Notes: a model not told the origin generated them from the sequence alone. 64,000 nucleotides of DNA from Oceanisphaera litoralis (GCF_016907015.1 NZ_JAFBBE010000003.1:135185-199184), one strand, 5' to 3'; positions 1 through 10,273 are shown, counted from the stretch's first letter. A program made the numbers and translations.

Positions 1-10
1 GCGTTGTATA

Positions 11-946
11 TTAAGCCTGTACGGCCGCCAGTGCCTGCTGCAGGCCGGCGTCGTCGTTGACCGCCAGACCTTCAACCCGCTTGTCGATACGCTTGGCCAG
101 ACCGGACAACACCTTGCCCGGGCCCACTTCCAGCGCCAGGGTCACGCCCTGTGCTACCATGGTTTCCACGGTTTCGGTCCAGCGTACCGGGCTGTACAGC
201 TGACGCACCAGGGCGTCCTTGATGGCGGCCGCCGAGGTTTCCATCTTGACGTCCACGTTGTTGATCACCGGAACCGTCGGCTCATTGAACGTCATGCCGG
301 CCAGGGTCTGCTCCAGCTGCTCGGCAGCAGTTCGCATCAAGGCACAGTGAGAAGGCACACTGACCGGCAGCGGCAAGGCGCGTTTGGCGCCGCTTTCTTT
401 CATCAGCACATTGGCCCGCTCTACTGCGGCCTTGTTACCGGCGATCACGACCTGGCCGGGTGAATTGAAGTTCACCGCCGACACCACTTCGCCCTCTTCC
501 GCCCTGGCGCAATTGGCAATAATGGTGTCGTTGTCCAGACCTATGATGGCAGACATGGCACCGGTGCCTTCGGGCACGGCTTCCTGCATCAGGCGGCCAC
601 GCAATTCGACCAGCTTGACGCCGTCGGTCAGGCTCAGCACGCCGGCACAAACCAGCGCCGAGTACTCGCCCAGGCTGTGTCCGGCCATGACGGCAGGCAG
701 GGCACCGCCCTGCTGCTGCCACAGACGCCACAGGGCCACCGAGGCGGTCAGCAAGGCAGGCTGGGTCCGCCAGGTCTTGTTCAGCTCTTCAGCCGGGCCA
801 TTCAGCACCAGCTCGGCCACATCGTAACCCAGGGCATCGGATGCCTCGGAAAAGGTCTGTTGCACGATATCATGCTCGGCCAGCACGCCGGCAAGCATGC
901 CCACCGCCTGAGATCCCTGTCCGGGAAAGGTAATGGCAAATGTCAT
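11..946 (-). CDS. fabD: malonyl-CoA:ACP transacylase FabD
   Basis: Transfers malonyl from CoA to acyl carrier protein, supplying the extender unit for type II fatty acid synthesis in the cytosol. The 311-residue product has the usual family length. It begins with the GQGSQ motif (residues 9-13). The nucleophile Ser91 lies in GHSLGEYS, Arg116 follows in ELRG, and the catalytic His200 lies in VPSHCALM, matching the Ser/Arg/His set of E. coli FabD. The gene lies 50 bp downstream of fabH on the same strand and is the last visible member of the yceD-rpmF-plsX-fabH-fabD run. Its stop is almost at the window edge, so fabG and acpP would be expected just outside, which cannot be seen. Identification is secure. 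Confidence 0.97.
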   Translation of the reverse strand: MTFAITFPGQGSQAVGMLAGVLAEHDIVQQTFSEASDALGYDVAELVLNGPAEELNKTWRTQPALLTASVALWRLWQQQGGALPAVMAGHSLGEYSALVCAGVLSLTDGVKLVELRGRLMQEAVPEGTGAMSAIIGLDNDTIIANCARAEEGEVVSAVNFNSPGQVVIAGNKAAVERANVLMKESGAKRALPLPVSVPSHCALMRTAAEQLEQTLAGMTFNEPTVPVINNVDVKMETSAAAIKDALVRQLYSPVRWTETVETMVAQGVTLALEVGPGKVLSGLAKRIDKRVEGLAVNDDAGLQQALAAVQA

Positions 947-996
947 TGTCTGTCCTTGTTTAAAAACGTATCTGTATTCAGAAACGAAGCTGTCTT

Positions 997-1956
997 TTAG
1001 AAACGGACCAAGGCCGAACCCCAGGCGAAACCGCCGCCGAAGGCTTCCAGCAGCACCAGATGGCCCCGCTGAATACGGCCATCCCGTACGCCCTCATCGA
1101 GGGCGATGGGCACACTGGCCGCAGAGGTATTACCGTGCTTGTCCAGGGTGAGGATCACCCGCTCCAGCGGCATATTCAGCTTGCGCGCGGTGGCATTGAT
1201 AATACGATAATTTGCCTGATGCGGTACCAGCCAGTCCAGCTCGGACTTGTCGATGCCGTTGGCTGCCAGCGTCTGAGTCACGATTTCACTCAGGCGCGAG
1301 ACCGCGACCCTGAATACTTCGTTACCCTTCATGCTCATGTAGGCATCCATTTCGCTGCCGCTCACGCCGCGCTTGCGCTGAGGCAGTTTGAGCAGCTCAC
1401 CATAGCGGCCGTCCGCATGCAGATGCGTGGACAGAATGCCCGGCTCTTCGCTCGCGCCCAGCACCACGGCACCGGCACCATCACCGAAAAGGATAATGGT
1501 GGAGCGGTCGCCCGGCTCGCACATGCGCGACAGGGCATCGGCACCGATCACCAGTACATGGCGAGCCTGGCCGTTGCGGATAAACTGGTCGGCCACACTC
1601 AGCGCGTAGCTGAACCCGGCGCAGGCGGCGGCGATATCGAACGCCGGTATGCCCGGCACCTCCAGCAGGGCCTGTACTTCGCAGGCGGCGGCCGGAAAGG
1701 CGTTATCGCCGCTGGTGGTGGCCAGCACTATCATGTCCAGCTGCTGCGCTTCAATGCCGGCGGCGTCCAGTGCGCGCAAGGCGGCACCATACGACATGGT
1801 GGCGACGGTTTCTTCCGCCCCGGCGATGCGACGTTCCCGGATCCCGGTCCGTTCGACAATCCAGTCATTGCTGGTTTCTACCATTTGTTCCAGGTCGGCA
1901 TTGGTACGTACCGCTTCAGGCAGGTAGCTGCCAGTTCCCAATATTCTACTGTTCAT
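997..1956 (-). CDS. fabH: beta-ketoacyl-ACP synthase III FabH
   Basis: Condenses acetyl-CoA with malonyl-ACP to start fatty acid chains. The 319-residue protein has the KAS III triad: Cys112 in [11 protein letters not shown], His246 in VPHQANYR and Asn276 in HGNTSAAS. These are within two residues of the E. coli positions (112, 244, 274). The ATG at 1956 lies 5 bp after the plsX stop, so the two are probably co-translated. It sits between plsX and fabD in the conserved lipid-initiation cluster. Nothing is unusual. Confidence 0.97.
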   Translation of the reverse strand: MNSRILGTGSYLPEAVRTNADLEQMVETSNDWIVERTGIRERRIAGAEETVATMSYGAALRALDAAGIEAQQLDMIVLATTSGDNAFPAAACEVQALLEVPGIPAFDIAAACAGFSYALSVADQFIRNGQARHVLVIGADALSRMCEPGDRSTIILFGDGAGAVVLGASEEPGILSTHLHADGRYGELLKLPQRKRGVSGSEMDAYMSMKGNEVFRVAVSRLSEIVTQTLAANGIDKSELDWLVPHQANYRIINATARKLNMPLERVILTLDKHGNTSAASVPIALDEGVRDGRIQRGHLVLLEAFGGGFAWGSALVRF

Positions 1957-1961
1957 AGGCG

Positions 1962-2981
1962 TTATCTTGCGTGACTGTCCCGTGGGGCAGTATCAAAACG
2001 ATGCGCGATGCTCGCGGGCAGGTCATGTTCAACTTCGGAAACGGCCTGCAAGATCGCATTTAAGAAGGCAGGTGAGCCGGCACTCCCGTGGCTCTTGACC
2101 ACACTGGCGCGCAATCCTATCAGACTTGCGCCGTTATACTGGTCGGGGTTCAGATGGGAAAGGCGCTTTTTTAACCAAAGAGTCAGTATTTTGCTTAAAA
2201 AACCGCGCTTTTTTTGCTGATCGAGCAACAGCCGCGCTACCCCTTCGCTGGTTTTCAAGGCCACATTGCCGACAAAACCATCACATACGATAACATCGAC
2301 GCGACCGGAAAACAGCTCGTCCCCTTCCACATAACCGCTATAGTGCACGCCGTCAGTCTGTTGCAACTGCTGCAAACGCTGCGCCGCCTCGCGAACCGAC
2401 TCATGGCCCTTGTTGGCTTCAACGCCGACGTTCAGCAGGCCGATGCGGGGATGGCTGATCCCCAGAAGATGTCGTGCCGCCTGCTCCCCCATGAGGGCAA
2501 ACTGCACCAGCTGTCCGGCTCCGCAACAGAGGTTGGCCCCCACATCCAGCAACAACGCATAGCCACCGCCGGCTTGTGGCATCCGGGTGATCAGGGCGGG
2601 CCTGTCCACTCCGGGCAAGGTATTGAGCGTTTTCATCGCCATGGCCATCAGGGCACCGGTATTACCGGCGCTGACGCAGGCGTGCGCCCGCCTTGAAGCC
2701 AGGGCATCAAGCGCGTTGCGCATGGATGAATCGGTTAGACGACGCAGGGCGTAAGCGGCTTTATGGTCGTTTTCTACCTGCTGGCTGCAAAACCGCACTT
2801 CCACCCGGGGGTGAGTGTCCAGTTGAAAGCGGCCTAACCAGGGAGAAAGCTCGGCCTCAAGGCCAAACAAAGCCAGATTGAGATCAGGCAGAAGCGACAG
2901 TGCCTGCGCGGCGGCAGGCACTGTAACAGAAGGGCCATGATCGCCCCCCATCATATCTAACGCAACGGTCAGCTGCGGCAA
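1962..2981 (-). CDS. plsX: phosphate acyltransferase PlsX (probable TTG start)
   Basis: Makes acyl-phosphate from acyl-ACP for the PlsY step of phospholipid synthesis; a peripheral membrane enzyme. The conserved start [21 protein letters not shown] and the internal segments [12 protein letters not shown] and [12 protein letters not shown] are PlsX hallmarks. The frame is open back to a GTG at 3017, inside rpmF, which would give 351 residues. Family alignment instead puts the start at TTG 2981 (TTG CCG CAG CTG ACC), 11 bp after the rpmF stop, with a TAAGG ribosome-binding sequence overlapping the end of rpmF. That gives 339 residues. The function is secure; the start codon is an inference. Confidence 0.93.
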   Translation of the reverse strand: MPQLTVALDMMGGDHGPSVTVPAAAQALSLLPDLNLALFGLEAELSPWLGRFQLDTHPRVEVRFCSQQVENDHKAAYALRRLTDSSMRNALDALASRRAHACVSAGNTGALMAMAMKTLNTLPGVDRPALITRMPQAGGGYALLLDVGANLCCGAGQLVQFALMGEQAARHLLGISHPRIGLLNVGVEANKGHESVREAAQRLQQLQQTDGVHYSGYVEGDELFSGRVDVIVCDGFVGNVALKTSEGVARLLLDQQKKRGFLSKILTLWLKKRLSHLNPDQYNGASLIGLRASVVKSHGSAGSPAFLNAILQAVSEVEHDLPASIAHRFDTAPRDSHAR

Positions 2982-2991
2982 AAGGCAAGCC

Positions 2992-3162
2992 TTACTTGGC
3001 GATAACCTTTTTACCACGGTAGAAACCGTCGGCAGTCACATGGTGACGGCGATGCAGTTCACCGGTGGTTTTATCCACAGACAGTGAAGCAGTGCTCAGA
3101 GCATCGTGTGAGCGACGCTGACCACGACGAGAACGAGATACTTTACTTTTTTGTACGGCCAT
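2992..3162 (-). CDS. rpmF: 50S ribosomal protein L32
   Basis: A 56-residue protein reading [20 protein letters not shown] and ending in GKKVIAK, the standard gammaproteobacterial L32 sequence and length. It is a structural protein of the large ribosomal subunit. It lies 21 bp after yceD and just before plsX, the same arrangement as in E. coli, where yceD and rpmF are co-transcribed with the lipid genes. Ahead of the ATG at 3162 is a good ribosome binding site (AGGAGTGAGG on the minus strand). Confidence 0.97.
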   Translation of the reverse strand: MAVQKSKVSRSRRGQRRSHDALSTASLSVDKTTGELHRRHHVTADGFYRGKKVIAK

Positions 3163-3183
3163 TTGACCTCACTCCTAAATCAG

Positions 3184-3705
3184 TTACTTACGTTTTAATT
3201 CTTCCAGAACCGCGAAAGGATTCGGACGCTCTTCGGCGGTGGGGATATCACCAAAACTCTGATCAAATTTACCCTCGGAACACTGCTCATTTTCATGAGT
3301 CGGTATCTGCGGCAAACTGAGGATAAGTTCATCCTCGATGATTTCAGCCAGATTGATTTCGCCAACTTCATCCACTTCAACAGCGTCGTAGTCTTCCGGC
3401 AACTCCGGCGCCTCTGCGTTTTCACGTAGCGGCGTGTATGTAAATTCGGATTCTATAGTGGTATCAAACAGCTCATTGCATCTTTGGCACTGGAGCGACA
3501 CCTGAGTTCGGGCCTGGCCCGACATCACGCGCAGCCCCTGGGCATCTGTACCAAATCTCAGAGACACGTCGATATCACCATGGATACCTTGGGTTGAATC
3601 CTGCAGTCTGGGCATCAGAACCGCGCCAAACACGCCTTGATATTCAAGACGACTTTGTGCGCAGCGAGCGGGATCAACCTTAATGGGCAACTTTACCTTT
3701 TCCAT
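3184..3705 (-). CDS. yceD: YceD / DUF177 family protein, 23S rRNA accumulation protein
   Basis: The 173-residue YceD (DUF177) protein is required for normal 23S rRNA accumulation in bacteria and plants; its biochemical role is not established. It begins [19 protein letters not shown] and ends [13 protein letters not shown], both typical of the family. A CQRC pair lies in the middle ([10 protein letters not shown]) and a further Cys near the end (NEQCSEG). The centre and C-terminus are acidic. It is the first gene of the run toward fabD. A promoter match lies only about 10 bp upstream of the ATG, leaving almost no leader (see the promoter feature). Confidence 0.93.
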   Translation of the reverse strand: MEKVKLPIKVDPARCAQSRLEYQGVFGAVLMPRLQDSTQGIHGDIDVSLRFGTDAQGLRVMSGQARTQVSLQCQRCNELFDTTIESEFTYTPLRENAEAPELPEDYDAVEVDEVGEINLAEIIEDELILSLPQIPTHENEQCSEGKFDQSFGDIPTAEERPNPFAVLEELKRK

Positions 3706-3716
3706 AAGGCGCGCAT

Positions 3717-3743
3717 ATTATAGCGACAGGCCTTCGGAGTCAA
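3717..3743 (-). promoter_or_regulatory. predicted sigma-70 promoter of the yceD-rpmF-plsX-fabH-fabD run
   Basis: On the minus strand a perfect -10 hexamer TATAAT (3722-3717) is preceded by TTGACT (3743-3738) with a 15-bp spacer, or by TTTGAC with 16 bp. Transcription would start around 3710, only about five bases ahead of the yceD ATG at 3705. That leaves no room for a Shine-Dalgarno sequence. Confidence 0.5.
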
Positions 3744-3868
3744 AGAGAAAAGCAGGCTGGCCGCGAATAACCGGCAAGCATTCGAGTCCTGCTCGTGACG
3801 CCACCGGCCACGACGACTACAATGGCAGACCTCTTATTTCCATTGCTTCACACAGACTCGGGTGCCCA

Positions 3869-4447
3869 ATGGCCAGAATCATACTCGCCTCCTCTTCCCC
3901 CTACCGCCAGCAGCTATTGCACAAGCTCGGGCTGGACTTTCAAAGCTGCAGCCCGGACATAGACGAAAGGCCCCGCCCCGGCGAACCGGCCATCGCCCTG
4001 GTGCAGCGGCTGGCCGAGCAAAAGGCCCGTGCCGTGGCTGGCCGGTATCCTCAGGGGCTCATCATCGGTTCGGATCAGGTGTGTGTCAATCGGGGGCAGA
4101 TTCTGGGCAAACCCGGCACCCGGGCCCGGGCGAAGGCACAGCTGCTGGCCGCCAGTGGGCAACGCATCACCTTTTATACCGGTCTGGCGGTACTCGATGC
4201 CGCCAGCGATCGACTGCATTCGATGGTAGAGCCGTTCTCGGTGGTATTCCGCCCCTTGAGCGAGGCGCAGCTTGACCGTTACCTGGACCGGGAGCCCGCC
4301 CTGGACTGTGCCGGCGCCTTCAAGTGCGAAGGACTCGGTATCAGCCTGTTCGAGCGCATGGAGGGGCGGGATCCCAACAGCCTGGTGGGACTGCCGCTGA
4401 TCGCGCTGGTAGAGCTGCTGGGTCGTTTTGGGGTGGAAGTACCATAA
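3869..4447 (+). CDS. maf: Maf/YceF-type nucleotide pyrophosphatase (m7GTP)
   Basis: A house-cleaning pyrophosphatase of the Maf family. The YceF subgroup hydrolyses 7-methyl-GTP. The start [17 protein letters not shown] carries the SSxxR motif, GSDQV carries the catalytic acidic residue, and the C-terminal [20 protein letters not shown] matches YceF rather than YhdE. The frame is open upstream to 3683, but family alignment puts the ATG at 3869, giving 192 residues (YceF is about 194). It is divergent from yceD, as in E. coli. The convergent HAD gene lies 84 bp away. Confidence 0.93.
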   Translation: MARIILASSSPYRQQLLHKLGLDFQSCSPDIDERPRPGEPAIALVQRLAEQKARAVAGRYPQGLIIGSDQVCVNRGQILGKPGTRARAKAQLLAASGQRITFYTGLAVLDAASDRLHSMVEPFSVVFRPLSEAQLDRYLDREPALDCAGAFKCEGLGISLFERMEGRDPNSLVGLPLIALVELLGRFGVEVP

Positions 4448-4531
4448 AGATGTGAGGTGTGAGGTGCAAAACATCATATTTGCAGGCCGGTTTTACTCCT
4501 CACGTTTTACGCCTCACTCCTTACTGAATAT

Positions 4532-5173
4532 TTAAAGCCAGCGAGGCAGCTGGCGAATATCATCGATTAGGGCTAACGGGGTATGTTGGCATAATATTTC
4601 ACTGCCATGCACACCATAGGTCACGCCGATCCTGTCCATGCCAATGGCTTCGGCCATCGCCAGATCGTAGCTCGAATCCCCCACCATCACCGCCTCGGCC
4701 GGGTTGAGCTTCAGCTCGTCCAGAATTTGCTCCAGCATCAGCGGATGGGGTTTGGACTGGGCCTGATCCGCCCCGCGCAGGGCGTGAAAATACCCTCCCA
4801 GTTCGGTTTCTGCCAGCACCCGGTCCAGCCCTACCCGCTGTTTGCCGGTGGCGACCGCCAGGCGGTAGCCATTGCCATGCAGCCCCTTGATGGTATCGGC
4901 CGCGCCGACAAACAAGGGCGACGGCGTCTCGTTCAGCTCGAGATAATGACGACGGTACGCCGCAAACATGGCCTCCTCGTCTGCTGTTTTCAGCGGGCCG
5001 AACAACAACGGAAAGGCCTTGTGCAGGCTGAGCCCGATAATATCGCGCACCGCCGCCGCCGTGGGGATCGCCAGGGCACAATCCCGGGCCGCCGCCTGCA
5101 TGCTGGACACGATACGTGCCACCGAGTCCATCAGGGTGCCGTCCCAGTCGAAGATAACCAATTGATACTTCAT
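4532..5173 (-). CDS. HAD-IA family phosphatase (phosphoglycolate phosphatase-like)
   Basis: A 213-residue HAD hydrolase. Motif I is [10 protein letters not shown] (nucleophile Asp9, general acid Asp11), motif II is VATGKQ, motif III is the Lys of SKPHP, and motif IV is [17 protein letters not shown] helical cap lies between motifs I and II, as in Gph/YrfG-type enzymes. The substrate cannot be told from sequence. Its ATG overlaps the rluC stop as ATGA (5170-5173), so the two genes are translationally coupled. The pairing with rluC is common in related bacteria. Confidence 0.88.
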   Translation of the reverse strand: MKYQLVIFDWDGTLMDSVARIVSSMQAAARDCALAIPTAAAVRDIIGLSLHKAFPLLFGPLKTADEEAMFAAYRRHYLELNETPSPLFVGAADTIKGLHGNGYRLAVATGKQRVGLDRVLAETELGGYFHALRGADQAQSKPHPLMLEQILDELKLNPAEAVMVGDSSYDLAMAEAIGMDRIGVTYGVHGSEILCQHTPLALIDDIRQLPRWL

Positions 5174-6129
5174 GACTGTGCCATCCGGGTCAGCAGCTTT
5201 TTCAATGCCGGCTCCAGGGGGGCTTCCAGCACCATGCTCTCTTCTCGTGCCGGATGGAAAAAACGTATCCGGCAGGCGTGCAGAAACAGCCGTTTCAGCC
5301 CCATGCCGTTCATTTTTTCGTCGAACAGCTGATCGCCGTACTTGTTGTCACCGGCAATGGGATGACCCGCATGCAGGGTATGCACACGGATCTGATGAGT
5401 GCGCCCGGTAACCGGGCTGCATTCCACCAGGGTGGCGCCGCTAAACTTCTGGATGATGCGAAAGCGGGTTTCCGACGGCTTGCCTTCTTTATCTACCCGT
5501 ACCACCCGCTCACCCGACGCCAGCTCGTTCTTCTTCAAGGGCGCCTTCACCACCTTCTGGTGCGGCTGCCACTGGCCTCGCACCAGTGCCAGGTAGTGCT
5601 TGTCCATGGTTTTTTCACGCAGCTGCTCGTGCAGGCTGCGCAACATGCTGCGCTTCTTGGCCACCAGAAGAATGCCGGAGGTATCCCGATCCAGCCGATG
5701 CACCAGCTCCAGAAAGCGCGCCTCGGGCCGCAGTGCCCGCAGGCCTTCAATCACGCCGAAACTCAGGCCGCTGCCGCCATGTACCGCTATGCCCGAGGGC
5801 TTGTTCAGTACGATCAAGGCATCGTCTTCATAGATGATGGCCGTGTCGAGCGACTGCACCTGGTTCAGCTTGGCCGATGGCAGCGTATTGTCGCGTTCTG
5901 CCACTCGCACCGGCGGCACCCGTATCACGTCACCGGCCAGCAGTTTGTATTCCGGTTTGATGCGCTTTTTGTTAACCCTTACCTCGCCTTTGCGCAAAAT
6001 TCGATAAATCAGGCTTTTGGGAACGCCTTTAAGCTGAGTCCGTAAATAATTGTCTATGCGCTGCCCTTCATGCTCAGCCTCTATGGTGAGCAGCCGCACG
6101 CTGTGTTGTTCTTGTTTCATGGCCGCCAT
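5170..6129 (-). CDS. rluC: 23S rRNA pseudouridine(955/2504/2580) synthase RluC
   Basis: Isomerises uridines 955, 2504 and 2580 of 23S rRNA. An N-terminal S4 RNA-binding domain (about residues 20-75, with [19 protein letters not shown]) precedes the RluA-type catalytic domain. The catalytic Asp147 lies in HRLDRDTSG. If translation starts at the second ATG (6120) the Asp becomes residue 144, exactly as in E. coli RluC, so that start is equally likely. The sequence [12 protein letters not shown] and [14 protein letters not shown] are diagnostic. The gene is divergent from rne, as in E. coli. Confidence 0.96.
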   Translation of the reverse strand: MAAMKQEQHSVRLLTIEAEHEGQRIDNYLRTQLKGVPKSLIYRILRKGEVRVNKKRIKPEYKLLAGDVIRVPPVRVAERDNTLPSAKLNQVQSLDTAIIYEDDALIVLNKPSGIAVHGGSGLSFGVIEGLRALRPEARFLELVHRLDRDTSGILLVAKKRSMLRSLHEQLREKTMDKHYLALVRGQWQPHQKVVKAPLKKNELASGERVVRVDKEGKPSETRFRIIQKFSGATLVECSPVTGRTHQIRVHTLHAGHPIAGDNKYGDQLFDEKMNGMGLKRLFLHACRIRFFHPAREESMVLEAPLEPALKKLLTRMAQS

Positions 6130-6170
6130 TCTAACACCAGCCCGTGTCTTTTGGCTGCAAAAAAGGCATC

Positions 6171-6200
6171 TTGCTAAGGTTGTAGTTAAAGTGTGATAAT
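6171..6200 (+). promoter_or_regulatory. predicted rne promoter
   Basis: TTGCTA (6171-6176) and GATAAT (6195-6200) are separated by 18 bp, the -10 being preceded by TGT. Transcription from about 6207 would give a leader of roughly 245 nt ahead of the rne ATG. It is the best match in the 322-bp gap between the divergent rluC and rne genes. Confidence 0.45.
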
Positions 6201-6206
6201 GACGCC

Positions 6207-6451
6207 GTTTTTCGTGCTTTCCGGGATCGGAGGGCGCACCCTGAATACCCCTGGTTTTCCGTTTTATTCGCGACCTCTGGGCTCCCCCCTTATCGTGAAA
6301 GACACCTGAATATGCGCCTCATGCGTACCCAGCCGGGAGGCTGTAACCATTACGCTCACAGACTCGAGGCCGGTGTCCGTCGGAATAACACGGCGGACCG
6401 GGGGATACCAACACTGTCGAAACAGTAAAAAACTTTATAAAAGAGTCTTCA
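6207..6451 (+). promoter_or_regulatory. long 5' leader of rne (probable autoregulatory UTR)
   Basis: About 245 bases without an ORF lie between the predicted promoter and the rne start. In E. coli a 361-nt rne leader folds into stem-loops through which RNase E autoregulates its own mRNA, and a leader of similar size here suggests the same. I did not fold it and claim no specific stems. Confidence 0.4.
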
Positions 6452-9418
6452 ATGAAAAGAATGCTAATCAACGCAACCCAGGAAGAAGAGTTGCGTGTAG
6501 CCCTGGTAGATGGGCAAAAACTATACGACCTGGATATCGAAAGTCCCGGCCACGAGCAAAAGAAAGCCAACATCTATAAAGGCAAGATCACCCGGGTAGA
6601 ACCCAGCCTGGAAGCCGCCTTCGTCGACTACGGCGCCGACCGTCACGGTTTTCTCCCCCTCAAGGAAATCGCCCGCAACTACTTCCCCGCCGGTTACAGC
6701 TATCAGGGCCGCCCCAATATCAAGGAAGTGGTCAAGGAAGGTCAGGAAGTCATCGTTCAGATCGATAAAGAAGAGCGTGGCAACAAGGGTGCCGCCCTCA
6801 CCACCTTTATCAGCCTGGCCGGCTCCTATCTGGTACTGATGCCCAACAACCCTCGTGCCGGTGGTATCTCCCGCCGTATCGAAGGTGACGAGCGTACCGA
6901 GCTCAAGGAAGCCCTGGCGCACCTCAAACTGCCCGATGGCATGGGTCTGATCGTCCGTACCGCCGGTGTCGGCAAGTCCGGCGAAGAGCTGGAGTGGGAT
7001 CTGCACGTACTGCAGACTCACTGGACCGCCATTCAGGAAGCCGCCGAAGGCGGTAGCGCCCCGTTCCTGATCCATCAGGAAAGCAACGTCATCGTACGCG
7101 CCATCCGCGACTACCTGCGTCGTGATATCGGTGAGATCCTGATCGACAACCCGGTGATTTTCGAGCGCGCCAAGCAGCATATCGAGCTGGTTCGCCCCGA
7201 TTTTGTCAACCGGATCAAGCTGTACGAGGGCGAGGTGCCCATGTTCAGCCACTATCAGATCGAAAGCCAGATTGAATCGGCCTTTCAGCGGGAAGTACGT
7301 CTGCCCTCCGGCGGCAGCATCGTTATCGACCCGACCGAAGCACTGACCAGTATCGACATCAACTCCTCTCGTGCCACCAAAGGCGGCGATATCGAGGAAA
7401 CCGCACTGCAGACCAACCTGGAAGCGGCGGAAGAAATCGCCCGTCAGCTGCGTCTGCGTGACCTGGGTGGCCTGGTGGTGATCGACTTTATCGACATGAC
7501 GCCGGTACGCCACCAGCGCGAGGTGGAAAACCGCCTGCGCGATGCAGTGCGCCAGGACAGAGCCCGCATCCAGCTGGGGCGAATTTCGCGCTTCGGTCTG
7601 CTGGAAATGTCCCGTCAGCGTCTGCGTCCTTCCCTCGGCGAGTCCAGCACCCATGTGTGCCCGCGCTGTCTGGGCCAGGGGACCATCCGCGACAACGAAT
7701 CGCTGGCGCTGGCCATACTGCGGCTGATTGAAGAAGAAGCATTGAAAGACAACACCGGGCAGATTCATGCCCAGGTGCCGGTCGACGTTGCCGCCTATCT
7801 GCTCAACGAAAAACGCAAATCCATCGCCGGGCTGGAAAATCGCTACCAGGTCGAGATTTACATCATCCCCAACGAACAGCTGGAAACGCCACATTTCGAC
7901 GTGGCCCGGGTTCGCAGCGGTGATGAAGAAAATGTCTCCAGCTTTGCGCTGAAAACCACCGTCGAAAAGCCGGCTTATCGTCCCCGTCAGGGTCAGGCCG
8001 CAGCCAAGAGCGAACAACCGGCACTGCAGGGCTTTACGGCACCGGCATCCGTCCCCGCTCCGGCCCCCGCCGCGACGCCGGTTGCGGCCAAAACCGAAGC
8101 CGCCGCTCCCGTTGCCGCCGAGCCCGGCCTCTTGAGCCGCATGTTCTGCGCCCTGGCTGGCTGGTTCAAGGGATCAGCCGAGCCCCAGCAGGCACCTGAG
8201 CCCACACCGGTCGAAAAGCCGGCCCGTCAGGCACGTAATAACGAGCGCCGCGAACGTGGTGATCGCCGCAACACGCGCAACCGCCGACCGCGTGATGAAG
8301 ACCGCAGCACCAAAGCCGCCCCCGCAGCCGACACCCAGTCACAAGCTCAGGGCGAAGCCAAGACGGACAGACCACGTCGTGAACGTCGTAAACCGCGCCG
8401 TGAGCCGCAGCAACAGCAACAGCAACAACAGCAGCAAAAAGAGACCGCTGTCGTCGAGCCGGTGCAGACCCCGGCGCCACAGCAACAGCAGCAACAGAAA
8501 CCAGCGCAGGAAATCGAGCAAAAAGAGCAGGCCGTCGCCGAGCGCCGTCAACGCCGCAAGATGCGTAAACAGGTACGTACCGGTAGCGAAGCCCGCCCGA
8601 CGGATGCCAGCACAGAGCAGGCAGAACGCCAGCCCAAGGCTCCGACCGCCGAAGTAAAAGCCTCAGAAGGAGCCGAAAAGAAAGCGTCTCATCACCAGCG
8701 CGGTGGTGCCATGCCCAAGCGCAAGCGTATCAATGAAGACAGCCGCCGTCAGCGTCGTCAGGACAGCATAGCGGCCTTGATCGCCGCTCAGGGTGAAGAA
8801 AAGTGGGTTGCGTCGGAAACGGCTGACATTGAAGCCGCTCCGGCGAAACAAACCGCACTGGCCGACCGTGAGGCCCGTTCCGTGGTAGCCGAACAGGCTC
8901 CCGCCGCGGCACCACAGCAGGAAGCCGCCAAGGCTCCTGTCGCTGAGCCCCAGCCTGAAGCCGAAACGCCTCAGCCTGCAGCCGAAGCGCCCAAACCGGT
9001 AGCCGCAGCGCCCAAAGCCGAAGCCGAAGCGCCCAAACCGGTAGCCGCAGCGCCCAAAGCCGAAGCAGAAGCGCCCAAACCGGTAGCCGCAGCGCCCGAA
9101 GCCGAAGCCGAAGCGCCCCAGCCTGTAGCCGAAGCGCCCCAGCCTGTAGCCGAAGCGCCCAAGCCTGCCGCCGAAGCGCCCAAGCCTGCCGCCGCAGCGC
9201 CCCAGCCTAAAGCCGAAGCGAAGCCGGCCTCAGGCCTGTACCAACGTGCCCGCCGGGCCTCTGCCCCCATGGTCAAGCCGACGGTAGTGGCACAGCCGGA
9301 TTACGTTAAGCCGGAATATCCGCCGTTGCAACGTCAGGCCATTGTCACCAGCGGCCGCCAGGCCGGCAGTGCCGCCGCCCGCAACACCGCCTCGGCACCC
9401 ATGACCAAACCGGAGTAA
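6452..9418 (+). CDS. rne: ribonuclease E
   Basis: The essential endoribonuclease and degradosome scaffold, 988 residues. The N-terminal catalytic half (about 1-510) begins [20 protein letters not shown] and has an S1 domain (about 35-120), the FIDMTP segment of the DNase-I-like domain, and the zinc-link motif CPRCLGQG. The scaffold half is low in complexity. A likely membrane-binding amphipathic helix is [16 protein letters not shown] (about residue 560). Arg-rich RNA-binding stretches follow, then two polyglutamine runs (8406-8440 and 8481-8499), then Ala/Pro/Glu-rich repeats. The C-terminus SAPMTKPE resembles the polynucleotide-phosphorylase-binding end. A 42-nt exact-type tandem repeat lies in the scaffold. 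Confidence 0.97.
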   Translation: MKRMLINATQEEELRVALVDGQKLYDLDIESPGHEQKKANIYKGKITRVEPSLEAAFVDYGADRHGFLPLKEIARNYFPAGYSYQGRPNIKEVVKEGQEVIVQIDKEERGNKGAALTTFISLAGSYLVLMPNNPRAGGISRRIEGDERTELKEALAHLKLPDGMGLIVRTAGVGKSGEELEWDLHVLQTHWTAIQEAAEGGSAPFLIHQESNVIVRAIRDYLRRDIGEILIDNPVIFERAKQHIELVRPDFVNRIKLYEGEVPMFSHYQIESQIESAFQREVRLPSGGSIVIDPTEALTSIDINSSRATKGGDIEETALQTNLEAAEEIARQLRLRDLGGLVVIDFIDMTPVRHQREVENRLRDAVRQDRARIQLGRISRFGLLEMSRQRLRPSLGESSTHVCPRCLGQGTIRDNESLALAILRLIEEEALKDNTGQIHAQVPVDVAAYLLNEKRKSIAGLENRYQVEIYIIPNEQLETPHFDVARVRSGDEENVSSFALKTTVEKPAYRPRQGQAAAKSEQPALQGFTAPASVPAPAPAATPVAAKTEAAAPVAAEPGLLSRMFCALAGWFKGSAEPQQAPEPTPVEKPARQARNNERRERGDRRNTRNRRPRDEDRSTKAAPAADTQSQAQGEAKTDRPRRERRKPRREPQQQQQQQQQQKETAVVEPVQTPAPQQQQQQKPAQEIEQKEQAVAERRQRRKMRKQVRTGSEARPTDASTEQAERQPKAPTAEVKASEGAEKKASHHQRGGAMPKRKRINEDSRRQRRQDSIAALIAAQGEEKWVASETADIEAAPAKQTALADREARSVVAEQAPAAAPQQEAAKAPVAEPQPEAETPQPAAEAPKPVAAAPKAEAEAPKPVAAAPKAEAEAPKPVAAAPEAEAEAPQPVAEAPQPVAEAPKPAAEAPKPAAAAPQPKAEAKPASGLYQRARRASAPMVKPTVVAQPDYVKPEYPPLQRQAIVTSGRQAGSAAARNTASAPMTKPE
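8987..9112 (+). repeat. 42-nt tandem repeat, three copies, inside rne
   Basis: Three consecutive near-identical 42-nt units (8987-9028, 9029-9070, 9071-9112) encode [18 protein letters not shown] repeats of 14 residues. Shorter degenerate PQPVAEA units follow to about 9210. The repeat length is a multiple of three, so copy-number change would keep the frame. Confidence 0.9.
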
Positions 9419-9431
9419 TATTACTCCACTA

Positions 9432-9457
9432 AAAAAGGCTCCTTCGGGAGCCTTTTT
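9432..9457 (+). terminator. rho-independent terminator of rne
   Basis: An 11-bp perfect stem (AAAAAGGCTCC / GGAGCCTTTTT) with a TTCG tetraloop starts 14 bp after the rne stop and ends in a T run. Confidence 0.9.
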
Positions 9458-9526
9458 ATTTACCTGCTGTTTTCTGTTAAGTAATCTTGCGTAACAGGTG
9501 TGGATGCAAGGGTTGGTTTGCCTTTA

Positions 9527-9630
9527 TCGTCACCCTCGCGAAGGCGGAGGTCCAGTGTCTTTACTGGTGAACCCCAGTCTGAAAATTCTACGCTACAGGC
9601 CCTGGATTCCCACCTTCGTGGGAATGACGA
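9527..9630. repeat. dispersed palindromic repeat, CGTCA-TTCCCGCGAAGG family
   Basis: Two inward-facing copies of a short palindromic unit (CTCGCGAAGGCGGAG at the left, TTCCCACCTTCGTGGGAA at the right) bracket about 45 bp. The outer ends TCGTCA and TGACGA are complementary. Related copies occur at 13731-13806, 20019-20045, 25837-25903 and 57606-57746. The rest of the 9458-9689 gap shows no gene. Confidence 0.7.
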
Positions 9631-9689
9631 CTGAACCACTTCTGTTATGCGATATTACTTATCAGCTTTCCGTTCTCAACTTTCTGTTA

Positions 9690-10178
9690 TCAAGACGTCG
9701 TTAACTGCGTCAGCAGCCCCTTGCAGGCAGACTCAATCAAATCCAACACTCGTTCAAAGCCCTGATCGCCACCGTAATAGGGATCCGGCACCTCCTGCTC
9801 CGACCCCTCTGCATAACTCGGTAACAACGTGAGTTTGTGCTGATGTTCGGCCGGACACTGAGCCCGAAGATCGGCCAGGTTACTGTGGTCTGCTGCCAGA
9901 ATCAGATCGAAACGAATAAAATCATCGGACTTAACCTGCCGCGCACTGATACCACCAAAGTCATAGCCTCTGCGCTCACCCGCCGCACGGGCTCGCCTGT
10001 CGGGTTCGGCACCACTGTGATAACCAATGGTTCCGGCAGAATCGATGATCATCTCCACCCCGGCCCGCGCCGCCTGATGACGCAACACCGCCTCGGCGGT
10101 GGGCGAGCGGCAGATGTTGCCCATGCAGATCATCAGCACGCTGATACTCTCTTGATTTTTCAGATGTTTATCCGTCAT
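9690..10178 (-). CDS. low-molecular-weight protein tyrosine phosphatase family
   Basis: A 162-residue LMW-PTP. The P-loop CMGNICRS (CX5R type) lies near residue 18, and the general acid Asp is in DPYYGGDQGF near residue 127. Members either dephosphorylate bacterial tyrosine kinases (Wzb/Etp) or act as general phosphatases. No kinase or capsule gene lies nearby, so the target is unknown. The frame is open to a TTG at 10181, but the ATG at 10178 has AGGAT nine bases upstream. The gene stands alone, flanked by a repeat on one side and a terminator on the other. Confidence 0.9.
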   Translation of the reverse strand: MTDKHLKNQESISVLMICMGNICRSPTAEAVLRHQAARAGVEMIIDSAGTIGYHSGAEPDRRARAAGERRGYDFGGISARQVKSDDFIRFDLILAADHSNLADLRAQCPAEHQHKLTLLPSYAEGSEQEVPDPYYGGDQGFERVLDLIESACKGLLTQLTTS

Positions 10179-10273
10179 CAATATCCTGCCTGTAACCGGT
10201 TGCTATGGATGATAATAATGTTCTATATTTCAACAACTTGCATATTATTGTGAAGGAGTTTTTTCACCGACGC

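Noticed and set aside
4448..4531. a gene or regulatory RNA in the maf-HAD gap
   Set aside because: Only short degenerate GTGAGGTG and CCTCACTCC repeats are present. Similar CTCCTTACCCCTCACCCC text occurs near 20295-20320, so it is likely decayed repeat sequence.
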